64,000 bases of DNA from Geoanaerobacter pelophilus (GTDB lineage: Bacteria; Desulfobacterota; Desulfuromonadia; Geobacterales; DSM-12255). Of the stretch, positions 22,917 to 30,332 are shown piece by piece. The stretch's first letter is position 1. Each line of letters begins with the position of its first letter. The stretch lies in contig NZ_JAHCVJ010000004.1 of NCBI RefSeq assembly GCF_018476885.1, positions 1 through 64,000 on the forward strand, written 5' to 3'. A model generated the notes under the pieces. The model saw nothing but the letters and a program-made list of their open reading frames with translations. It was not told where the DNA came from and made no database searches. The position numbers and the translations under genes are program-made.

Positions 22917-24484
22917 TGGCAAATATAACCCTTTATGACGCCTATGATAGGCCGGTACAGCGCCAACAGCTGGGCAAAGAACAGGCCGCTCCGGCGATGA
23001 CCGGTATCCGGTCGCTCTGGAACCATAGCAGTGTTACCTCCGGTCTTACGCCGCAACGGCTGGCACGGCTGCTGCGCAATGCCGACGAAGGGGAAGCTGA
23101 CGATTACCTTACCCTAGCCGAAGAAATGGAGGAGAAGGACCCGCATTACGCCTCGGTGCTCGGCACTCGCAAACGTGCCGTGGCCAGGCTGCCGATCGTG
23201 GTCGAGGCGGCGTCCGATGATGATCAGGATGTGAGAGATGCCGATGCTGTCCGCCTGCTGATGAAGCGGGCTGGTATAAAGGGGATGATCGAGGATCTGC
23301 TTGACGCCCTGGGTAAGGGGCATTCGGTAGTTGAGAACATCTGGAATACCTCGGAAACACCCTGGGTGCCTGGGCGTCTGGAATGGCGCGACCCCCGGTT
23401 TTTTCAATATGACCGGGTGACGTTACGGGAATTGCGGCTGAAGGATGATTCTGCGCCGATGGATGGCCTGCCGCTTACGCCGTTTGCTTTCATCGTCCAC
23501 ATACCGCGGCTCAAGAGCGGCATACCGATCCGCGGCGGTCTTGCCCGCCTGGCTGCCTGGACCTTCATGTTTAAGAACTACACAGTCAAGGACTGGGTGG
23601 CATTCTGCGAGGTGTACGGCATGCCGCTCCGGGTCGGAAAATACCGTCCTGGAGAAACAGAGGACAATATCTCCATCCTCCGCTCTGCAGTCGCCAACCT
23701 TGGCAGTGATGCCGCGGCGGTTTTCCCGGAGGGAATGCTGATAGAACTGATTGAGCGCACTGGCGGCACCGGCGGCGAGTCTCTTTTTGAGCGGGCGGCT
23801 GACTGGTTCGACAAGCAACTTTCTAAGGCGGTTCTGGGCCAGACCATGACAGCTGATGACGGCAGCAGTCAGAGCCAAGCCACGGTGCATAATGAGGTAC
23901 GCGAGGATATCCGCGATGCTGATGCCGAGCAGCTCGCCGAGACGATAGAGCGGGATTTGATTAAGCCGTTTCTCGATCTCAACTTCGGTCCCCGGAAAAA
24001 CTATCCGCATCTCTGTTTCCGTGAACCCGAGACCACTGATATCCCGGTCATGGCCAAAGCGCTGGCCCTGCTGGTCCCGCTGGGGTTGCGGGTTGAAGTG
24101 TCCGAGGTGCGGGACCGGCTCGGGTTCTCGGACCCAGCCAAGGATGCTGAGTGCCTGGCGCCGGCAAAGTCAACCGAGCCGGTAACGATCAAGGAGAATA
24201 AGCTGCCGCCGGAAACCGCGCTTAATGCCGAGCGGATTGCCGAAGCGCGGGACGCCTCTGATCAGTTGACCGATCTGCTGGCACAGCGGGCCATGGCACA
24301 AAACGATATCTGGATTGGCCTGCTGCAGGGGCTGGTAAACAGCTCGGCCGACCTGGAGGATTTACGCGATCGCATTATTGAGCTGTTCGGCCATATGCGC
24401 CCGGATGAATTCGGCGGCCTTATGGCCCAGGCCATGACCCTGGCTGAAGCTGCCGGCAGGGCTGATGTTATGGATGGTGATTAA
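22916..24484 (+). CDS. Portal protein (DUF935, Mu gp29-like)
   Basis: The start ATG 22916 shares one base with the upstream stop (TAATG); an ATG at 22907 is also in frame. The sequence has the DUF935 signature (SGLTPQRLARLLRNADEGEA, then YLTLAEEMEEKDPHYASVLG). It forms the dodecameric ring at the head vertex through which DNA passes. The length of 522 residues is typical. Its stop overlaps the next start by one base. Confidence 0.88.
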   Translation: MANITLYDAYDRPVQRQQLGKEQAAPAMTGIRSLWNHSSVTSGLTPQRLARLLRNADEGEADDYLTLAEEMEEKDPHYASVLGTRKRAVARLPIVVEAASDDDQDVRDADAVRLLMKRAGIKGMIEDLLDALGKGHSVVENIWNTSETPWVPGRLEWRDPRFFQYDRVTLRELRLKDDSAPMDGLPLTPFAFIVHIPRLKSGIPIRGGLARLAAWTFMFKNYTVKDWVAFCEVYGMPLRVGKYRPGETEDNISILRSAVANLGSDAAAVFPEGMLIELIERTGGTGGESLFERAADWFDKQLSKAVLGQTMTADDGSSQSQATVHNEVREDIRDADAEQLAETIERDLIKPFLDLNFGPRKNYPHLCFREPETTDIPVMAKALALLVPLGLRVEVSEVRDRLGFSDPAKDAECLAPAKSTEPVTIKENKLPPETALNAERIAEARDASDQLTDLLAQRAMAQNDIWIGLLQGLVNSSADLEDLRDRIIELFGHMRPDEFGGLMAQAMTLAEAAGRADVMDGD

Positions 24485-25635
24485 TGACCCCGGAAGAGCA
24501 CAGTCGCACCTTTAACCTGCCGTTTAACGAGGCTGAAACGTTCTTTCAAGGTAAGTTGAATATCCCGACGGCAGTGTGGGATGATCTGCAGAAGGACCAG
24601 CATGCCAAAGGGTTCATGATTGCCGGGGCAAACAAGGCTGAGCTTTTGGCAGATTTCCGCGCTGCCGTACAGAAATCGATCAATGGCCAGATGACCCTGC
24701 CCGAATTCCAGAGCCGCTTTGATGAAATAGTGGCAAAGCACGGCTGGAGCTACAACGGCAGCCGCAACTGGCGCAGTGAGCTGATTTATAATATCAACGT
24801 CCGCACCGCCTACATGGCCGGCCGGTGGGAGCAGTTGACATCCCCAGGAACGCTTCTCCCCTTCCTGACTTATCGTCATGCCGATGGTGTGCGCCATCCC
24901 CGGCCAGTGCATGTTTCCTGGAATGGCCTGACCCTGCCGGCTAATCACCGGTTCTGGAAAACCAATTTCCCTCCCAACGGGTGGGGCTGTCATTGTACCG
25001 CGTTTGCCGCATCCCAGCGGGACCGGCAGGCGGCTATTGACGCAGGGCTTGGCGAGCCGCCAGCAGGATGGGATAAGGTTGATCCCAAGACCGGCGCACC
25101 GGTCGGCATCGACAAAGGGTGGGATTATAACGTCGGCATGGCTCGCGATCGCAGTTACCAGATCCTGGGAGAGAAGTTCGAGACCTTGCCCAACGATATA
25201 GCCCGCTCCTGGATGCGTGAGCACGTCAACGGTCCGGCGTTCGAGAGGTTTATTGAGGGGAAGATCGGCGGAGAATTCCCGGTAGCGGTATTGAACTTGA
25301 CCGACATGGCAGCCCTGGATACTGAGGCTCAGTCGGTTTGGTTTTCACAGGACAGTCTGCTGAAAAACAGAGGGGAGTTGCCGACCAGGAGCGCCGGTCA
25401 CCCTGAACTGACCTTGGCTGAATATCGACTGATTCCGGAGATCATTGACCAGGGCGAGGTTTACCGGAGAAACGATGAGAAGCTGATTTACCTGTTGCGG
25501 GGAGATACCGTCTATCGAGCGGTGCTGAAAAAAACCAAGGACGGCAGCGAGAACTATTTTCTGAGCCTGTTCGGTAGTTCCAATGAAACCAATGCCATAA
25601 AACAGGTGGCGGCCAAATACGAAAAGGTTCGTTAA
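24484..25635 (+). CDS. Head morphogenesis protein (Mu gp30-like) with PBECR-like C-terminal domain
   Basis: Residues 1-220 match the phage minor head protein family (FRAAVQKSINGQMTLPEFQS, then YNINVRTAYMAGRWEQL, then NGWGCHCTAFAASQRD). After a linker, residues about 305-383 (GHPELTLAEYRLIPEIIDQG, then VYRAVLKKTKDGSENYFLSL) resemble PBECR-type domains. These are RNase-like modules of the Barnase/EndoU/ColicinE5/RelE group known as fusions to such head proteins. If correct, the virion delivers a nuclease with DNA. The core call is firm; the nuclease part is a motif-level inference. Confidence 0.82.
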   Translation: MTPEEHSRTFNLPFNEAETFFQGKLNIPTAVWDDLQKDQHAKGFMIAGANKAELLADFRAAVQKSINGQMTLPEFQSRFDEIVAKHGWSYNGSRNWRSELIYNINVRTAYMAGRWEQLTSPGTLLPFLTYRHADGVRHPRPVHVSWNGLTLPANHRFWKTNFPPNGWGCHCTAFAASQRDRQAAIDAGLGEPPAGWDKVDPKTGAPVGIDKGWDYNVGMARDRSYQILGEKFETLPNDIARSWMREHVNGPAFERFIEGKIGGEFPVAVLNLTDMAALDTEAQSVWFSQDSLLKNRGELPTRSAGHPELTLAEYRLIPEIIDQGEVYRRNDEKLIYLLRGDTVYRAVLKKTKDGSENYFLSLFGSSNETNAIKQVAAKYEKVR

Positions 25636-25759
25636 CCGGGCGGGGGCGGCGTCCCCGCAAGCGCTCATCATCGGGTTTCCCCGAAGGCGTCGGCAGCCTG
25701 TGGCCGAACCGGTGAAACGAACCTCAGTATCAGTATAGACCGATTGCGGAGCGAAGCAA

Positions 25760-26311
25760 ATGGAAATATCCGTAAAGGTACATGACGAACAAGCAAAGCA
25801 GTTGCTGGCTGCGGTTTCCTCCCGCTACGGCAACCTGCGGCCTGCATTTGGGGCAATCGGCGAGATTATGACCCGCCGGGTCGATGACCGGTTCGAGGGT
25901 CAACGCGATCCGGACGGCAATCCCTGGCTGCCGACAAAAGTGCTTTCAAACTACCTCGGCTATGTCGGCACCCGTAAAGGGTACAAGCGCAAAGAGGCGT
26001 ACACCCAGGCCGGGCGGTTTCGTGCCTCCTTTGCCCGGTACCTGGAAGGCAAGAAGATCCTGCAGCTGACCGGGGCCCTCCGCCGCGACATTCATTACCA
26101 GGCTGACGATACTCACGTCGAGTGGGGGACGTCTGGCCGGATCCCTTATGCCGGCATCCATCAGTTTGGCGGGATGGCTGGCCGTGGGCGAAAGGTAAAG
26201 ATCCCGGCAAGGCCCTATTTAGGCCGTAATGTAGGGGATACCATGGAGATTGCCCCGGCTGATCGACAGGCCGCAATCGATATCTTATCCGATCACCTGA
26301 CCTCTTCATAA
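25760..26311 (+). CDS. Virion morphogenesis protein (Mu gpG-like tail completion)
   Basis: The sequence follows the phage virion morphogenesis family: helical N-terminus, MTRRVDDRFEGQRDPDGNPW, then LTGALRRDIHYQADDTHVEW, then IPYAGIHQFGG and IPARPYLG. In Mu, gpG acts at the head-tail junction. A 124-base gap without recognisable features precedes it. The length of 183 residues is usual. Confidence 0.85.
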   Translation: MEISVKVHDEQAKQLLAAVSSRYGNLRPAFGAIGEIMTRRVDDRFEGQRDPDGNPWLPTKVLSNYLGYVGTRKGYKRKEAYTQAGRFRASFARYLEGKKILQLTGALRRDIHYQADDTHVEWGTSGRIPYAGIHQFGGMAGRGRKVKIPARPYLGRNVGDTMEIAPADRQAAIDILSDHLTSS

Positions 26312-26450
26312 ACCTAAACGCGCAAATTTGCCCGTTAAGCGCTTTTCTCACCCCCACTGTAACCTACCCCTGCCACCTCGGGCCGTTCGGCCAACTGAAT
26401 AAAATTTAAAGATGGTTTTAATGCGGTTTCATTTCAAAGGGCACTGTAAA

Positions 26451-26467
26451 TTTTAGATGGTCTAAAA
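26451..26467. promoter_or_regulatory. 17-base palindrome TTTTAGA-TGG-TCTAAAA
   Basis: Two perfect 7-base arms with a 3-base spacer lie in the gap before the protease/scaffold gene. The half-site TTTAG/CTAAA also occurs at 3173-3188 near the early promoter with a 6-base spacer. It could be a binding site for a phage regulator. Confidence 0.4.
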
Positions 26468-26477
26468 GACGTGCCAC

Positions 26478-26517
26478 TTCTCCTGTTGTACGGTGCAGGC
26501 ACCGGACAACAGGAGGA
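26478..26517 (+). promoter_or_regulatory. Hairpin that sequesters the ribosome site of the protease/scaffold gene
   Basis: CTCCTGTTGT 26480-26489 pairs perfectly with ACAACAGGAG 26506-26515. The stem extends inward by CGGTG/CACCG after one A-G mismatch and outward by two weaker pairs. The 3' arm contains most of the AGGAGG (26511-26516) that precedes ATG 26518/26521. There is no T-run, so it is not a terminator. It probably holds down translation until opened by a ribosome, a protein or RNase cutting. Confidence 0.7.
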
Positions 26518-26520
26518 ATG

Positions 26521-27549
26521 ATGAAAGTATTAATTATTGATGGTGACCATGCCCTGGCGATTGCTCTTAATAGCGCTGTTGAGGAGAGCGGTATCGCGCT
26601 TTGTTTTGAGTTGGCTGCCGGAGCTGAACCTCCTGCGGAAATAATGCTGGTGCCTCCGGGTAGCATGGTCAAAGGCCGCGACGGCCGCGCCTGGAATAAT
26701 CGCAATCCTGCTGCGCTGGTGGATTTTTATCGGCAACGCGGCTTGAAGGTACCGCTTGATATTGAGCATGCCACGGAATTGCGGGCACCAAAAGGCGAAA
26801 GCGCTCCGGCCATGGCATGGGTCACCAATATGAAAGACAAGCCTGATGGTTCAGTCTGGGGTGTACTGGATTGGACTCCCAAAGGCCGGGAAATGGTTTT
26901 GAATCGGGAGTACTCCTACTACTCGCCAGCCTATTTCTATAACCCTAAAACAATGGACCTGGCCGGTGTTAAATCCATCGGCCTCACTAACTCGCCGAAC
27001 ATCCCTGAACTCCCTGCACTAAATCACGAAGAAGAGAAAGGAGCATCACCAATGACCCTGGAAGAACTATTGCAGGCCCTCGGGCTTCCTGCCGGCACTA
27101 CATTCGCGGCAGCGCTCAATCACATTGCCCAGATGAAAACCAGTCTGGCAACCGCCCTCAACCACGCCAACAACCCGCCGCTCGACAAGTTCGTGCCAAA
27201 AGCTGATTACGATTTGGCGCTCAACCGTGCGGTAACAGCTGAATCCACCCTTACCACCCTGAAAACCGAGCAGCTCGATGTCGCAATTAATACCGAGATT
27301 GATGCTGCGCTGAAGGCGGGTAAGATCACCCCGTCCACCAAGGATTACCACATTGCGAACTGCCGTCAGGAGGGTGGCCTGGAGCGATTCAAGGCATTTG
27401 TAGCCACAGCCCCGGCAGTTGTCCAGGACAGTACATTGGATGGCAAAAAAGTTCCGGAGTCGGGAGTTGCGCTGAATGCCGAGGAGCAGCAGATTGCCGA
27501 TATGTTTGGCAACTCCCCTGAGGATCTTAAAAAATACGGTGGAGTGTAA
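26521..27549 (+). CDS. Phage head protease with C-terminal scaffold (Mu gpI-like)
   Basis: The N-terminal 175 residues match Mu I-type maturation proteases (VPLDIEHATELRAPKGESAP, then YSYYSPAYFYNPKTMDLAGV, then KSIGLTNSPNIPEL), which trim scaffold and capsid during head assembly. The C-terminal part is a helical scaffold. Two adjacent ATG codons (26518 and 26521) follow AGGAGG; 26521 has better spacing. The hairpin at 26478-26517 covers the ribosome site, and an internal start at 27052 would make scaffold alone. Confidence 0.85.
   Translation: MKVLIIDGDHALAIALNSAVEESGIALCFELAAGAEPPAEIMLVPPGSMVKGRDGRAWNNRNPAALVDFYRQRGLKVPLDIEHATELRAPKGESAPAMAWVTNMKDKPDGSVWGVLDWTPKGREMVLNREYSYYSPAYFYNPKTMDLAGVKSIGLTNSPNIPELPALNHEEEKGASPMTLEELLQALGLPAGTTFAAALNHIAQMKTSLATALNHANNPPLDKFVPKADYDLALNRAVTAESTLTTLKTEQLDVAINTEIDAALKAGKITPSTKDYHIANCRQEGGLERFKAFVATAPAVVQDSTLDGKKVPESGVALNAEEQQIADMFGNSPEDLKKYGGV
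27052..27549 (+). CDS. Probable scaffold from an internal in-frame start (Mu gpZ-like)
   Basis: ATG 27052 lies in frame inside the protease gene and is preceded by AAAGGAG at 27039-27045. The product (MTLEELLQALGLPAG..., 165 residues) would contain only the helical scaffold. Mu makes its scaffold Z in the same way from gene I. The internal ribosome site falls exactly at the domain boundary, which supports the call. Confidence 0.65.
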   Translation: MTLEELLQALGLPAGTTFAAALNHIAQMKTSLATALNHANNPPLDKFVPKADYDLALNRAVTAESTLTTLKTEQLDVAINTEIDAALKAGKITPSTKDYHIANCRQEGGLERFKAFVATAPAVVQDSTLDGKKVPESGVALNAEEQQIADMFGNSPEDLKKYGGV

Positions 27550-27582
27550 GTAATTTTAACCCTGATTTAAGGAGGATTTACC

Positions 27583-27987
27583 ATGGCTTTGACTGCCGAT
27601 CGTAACACCCAGATGAAAGATGGCGAACTGATCGCCGTACCCATGGCTACTAACAAGAAGATATTCGCAGGCTCCATGGTGGCAGCCAACGCTACCGGCT
27701 TCGCCACCCCTGGCGCCACCGCCACCACGCTCACCTACCTGGGACGCGCCGAGGAGTTTAAAGACAACACCGGTGGCGCAGATGGAGCCAAGACCGTCCT
27801 GGTTCGCCGCAAACATGCCTTCAAATGGAAGAACTCAGCCGGCGACGCCGTCACTCAGGCCGAACTCGGCAAGACCTGCTACATCGTAGACGACGAAACC
27901 GTCTCCAAGACCAACGCAGGGGGCAATACACAATCGGCCGCCGGCAAGGTTGTCGGGGTCGATTCTGACGGCGTCTGGGTCGAATAA
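27583..27987 (+). CDS. Probable capsid decoration protein (134 aa)
   Basis: AAGGAGG precedes ATG 27583. The sequence is beta-rich, with MKDGELIAVPMATNKKIFAG, then GSMVAANATGFATPG, then a C-terminal KVVGVDSDGVWVE. Proteins of this size and style between protease/scaffold and capsid genes act as head cement (for example DUF2190-like). The exact family is not certain. Confidence 0.65.
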   Translation: MALTADRNTQMKDGELIAVPMATNKKIFAGSMVAANATGFATPGATATTLTYLGRAEEFKDNTGGADGAKTVLVRRKHAFKWKNSAGDAVTQAELGKTCYIVDDETVSKTNAGGNTQSAAGKVVGVDSDGVWVE

Positions 27988-28022
27988 CTAATCACCCTTA
28001 ACTAATTAACGGAGGATCTCAC

Positions 28023-29057
28023 ATGAAACGCTTCGCATTATTTCTCTCCTGGGCGGTGCTGCTGGTCATCGCTGTCCTGCTGAATGGCCATACCGCCCAT
28101 GCCGGCGACACCATGCCATTGATTGGTTTCGGCGGTCTGATCATCAATGCCGCCACACTGAATAACGTCTTCACCAACATTAAAACCACCTTCAACCGGG
28201 CATTCGACGCGGCCCAGTCACAATGGCGGCAGACCGCCATGGTAGTTCCATCTACCGGCAAACAGAATGATTACTCCTGGCTCTCCACATTCCCCCGTAT
28301 GAGGAAGTGGGTAGGAGATAAGGTTGTCAAGGCCCTGTCGGCATTCAAGTACACCATAGTTAATGACGACTGGGAAGCAACTGTAGAAGTGGACCGTAAC
28401 GACATCGAAGATGATAACCTCGGTATCTACGCCCCGCAGGCAGAATCGGCAGGATTCTCCGCCAAGCAGCTCCCTGATGAGATCATCGCGGATTTGAAGA
28501 ACGCCTCCTTCACCAGCCTCTGTTATGACGGTCAGTACTTCCACGATACGGATCACCCGGTCGGCGACGGCGCTGGTGGCAACAATAGTATCAGCAACAA
28601 GGGTACCAAGGCGTTGTCTAATGCCACACTGGCAGCTGCACAGCTTTCCTATGGCGCAGCCCGTACCGCGATTATGAGTTTCAAGGATGATGAAGGCCGG
28701 CCGCTGGCTATTGTGCCGAATGTCCTGGAGGTACCGCCAGCCCTGGAGGCGATGGCCAACCTGCTCATAAACTCCGATAAGCTGAACGATAACTCTCCGA
28801 ACCCATATAAGGGGACGGCAACGGTTATCGTCAACCCACGCCTCACCAGCACTACCGCCTGGTTCCTGCACTGCACGAATATGCCGGTCAAACCATTCAT
28901 TCTCCAGGAGCGGAAAAAGCCGACCTTCGTCCAGCAAACCGGTATGGACTCCGACGAAGTCTTTATGCGCAAGAAGTTTAAGTTCGGCGCTGAGGCAAGA
29001 TATGCCGGCGGTTATGGCCTCTGGCAGCTCTCCTATGGCAGCGACGGCACCACCTAA
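28023..29057 (+). CDS. Major capsid protein (Mu gpT-like) with N-terminal signal-like segment
   Basis: From residue 31 on the protein is a Mu gpT-type major head subunit (MPLIGFGGLIINAATLNNVF, then GKQNDYSWLSTFPRMRKWVG, then a C-terminal FKFGAEARYAGGYGLWQ). Residues 1-30 are a textbook Sec signal: MKRF, a 17-residue hydrophobic core and AHA-GD as a cut site. GGAGG at 28011-28015 supports ATG 28023 and there is no ribosome site before Met31 (28113). Capsid proteins of this family normally start at that Met, so the extension is odd. It could direct assembly to the membrane or be removed by the head protease. Confidence 0.88.
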   Translation: MKRFALFLSWAVLLVIAVLLNGHTAHAGDTMPLIGFGGLIINAATLNNVFTNIKTTFNRAFDAAQSQWRQTAMVVPSTGKQNDYSWLSTFPRMRKWVGDKVVKALSAFKYTIVNDDWEATVEVDRNDIEDDNLGIYAPQAESAGFSAKQLPDEIIADLKNASFTSLCYDGQYFHDTDHPVGDGAGGNNSISNKGTKALSNATLAAAQLSYGAARTAIMSFKDDEGRPLAIVPNVLEVPPALEAMANLLINSDKLNDNSPNPYKGTATVIVNPRLTSTTAWFLHCTNMPVKPFILQERKKPTFVQQTGMDSDEVFMRKKFKFGAEARYAGGYGLWQLSYGSDGTT

Positions 29058-29108
29058 ACAGTTGACGGGCGGTTTTAACCGCTCTGTCTCAATATCGGGA
29101 GGAATTAC

Positions 29109-29435
29109 ATGTTACTCATTACAGCAAAACAAGACGGCTTTCGGCGTTGTGGGTTGTCTCACCCGAAAGAGACCACGGAATACCCTGACAATAAGTTTAC
29201 CCGGGAAGAACTTGCAATCCTGCAGTCGGAGCCGATGCTGGTCGTGACTGTGAGCCCGGATAATAATGAGCAATCAAAACCCGGTAAGCCGCTCGGAGCT
29301 GCCGACTTGATCGCCAAGATCACGGTTGCTGAAACGGAAGCCGATATTGAAGCAATACTGAACGGCGATCAGCGCGCGACGGTTGTAGCTGCGGCTGCCG
29401 CCCGTAAAGCTGAACTCGCCAAGGCGGCGGAGTAA
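29109..29435 (+). CDS. Mu gp35-like protein (HI1506 family)
   Basis: The N-terminus is the FluMu/HI1506-type unit (LLITAKQDGFRRCGLSHPKE, then FTREELAILQSEPMLVV). The C-terminal half is an acidic, then alanine-rich helix. It follows the capsid gene, as gp35 does in Mu. A perfect palindrome GCGGTTTTAACCGC at 29069-29082 lies in the gap before it. Function in head or connector assembly is presumed. Confidence 0.75.
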   Translation: MLLITAKQDGFRRCGLSHPKETTEYPDNKFTREELAILQSEPMLVVTVSPDNNEQSKPGKPLGAADLIAKITVAETEADIEAILNGDQRATVVAAAAARKAELAKAAE

Positions 29436-29439
29436 GGTC

Positions 29440-29880
29440 ATGCCCTACTGCACCCTTGCTGACATCGAGAAAAAGCGCATTCCGACGGATACGCTGATCC
29501 AGCTCACTGATGACGATAATGTCGGGATAATCGGTGAGCCGGTCGTGGCTGGCTGCATCGATGATGCGACAATACTGGTGAACGGGTACCTGCGCGGCAG
29601 GTACCCAATACCTCTTCCTGATCCGGCTCCGGGCCTGATCGTTACCATTACTGCCGATCTGGCGTCATACGGCATCTACGCAAGCAAGCCGCAGTTTGAT
29701 GTTCCGGATACAATTAAAGCCCGCCGGGAAACAGCGATTGCTCTTTTGATCCGGATACAGGATGGCAAGATGCAAATTTATGATGAAACAAGCACTGGCG
29801 CTCCGGCAGTTAATCCATCACCGGCTTTCGTTAGTGGCCCAGACCGGCTGTTCAGTCGCGAAACGATGAAGGGACTCTGA
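29440..29880 (+). CDS. DUF1320 protein (Mu gp36-like), head-tail connector
   Basis: The start MPYCTLADIEKKRIPTDTLI and the later DDATILVNGYLRGRYPIPLP are the DUF1320 signature, a helical adaptor that binds below the portal. The length of 146 residues fits. Its stop overlaps the next start by one base. Confidence 0.85.
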   Translation: MPYCTLADIEKKRIPTDTLIQLTDDDNVGIIGEPVVAGCIDDATILVNGYLRGRYPIPLPDPAPGLIVTITADLASYGIYASKPQFDVPDTIKARRETAIALLIRIQDGKMQIYDETSTGAPAVNPSPAFVSGPDRLFSRETMKGL

Positions 29881-30323
29881 TGTTGACCGAAATCCAGAAC
29901 GATATCCTGTCAGCCTTGGAAGCTATCGGCGCATTCAAACAATGCGGTGTCTGGCAGGGCGATCTGGATGAACTGCTGAAACTGCCGCAAAAAACACCGT
30001 CTGCTCATGTTGTGCTCGCAGCGGGCCAATTTGGCAAAGTGCAGACCGTCCCGCCCAAATCCTCTCTGGCAAACCTTGGGTGGGATGTGATTCTGATCTA
30101 CCAATGTTTGAAGGACCGGAGTGTTTCGTCGGCCCAGGGATATGGCCTGATCGAATCCGTGGTGAAACCTGCAGTCAAAAAACCTGAGGATCCCATTGGT
30201 GGGCTCACCGGGCTGATAACCCAGGGCGGACTGCTCTGGCCGCAAACCCTGGAGCTGCTCGATACGGTTAAAGGTACCACTGCCTATGCTATCCGCTTCG
30301 AGATTCAACGAGACATTAAATAA
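29880..30323 (+). CDS. DUF1834 protein (Mu gp37-like), head-tail joining
   Basis: The sequence follows the DUF1834 family of Mu gp37 (MLTEIQNDILSALEAIGAFK, then WDVILIYQCLKDRSV, then GYGLIESVVKP). It is thought to close the connector or tail end. The 147-residue length and order after gp36 match Mu. Confidence 0.8.
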   Translation: MLTEIQNDILSALEAIGAFKQCGVWQGDLDELLKLPQKTPSAHVVLAAGQFGKVQTVPPKSSLANLGWDVILIYQCLKDRSVSSAQGYGLIESVVKPAVKKPEDPIGGLTGLITQGGLLWPQTLELLDTVKGTTAYAIRFEIQRDIK

Positions 30324-30332
30324 GGAGGAACC

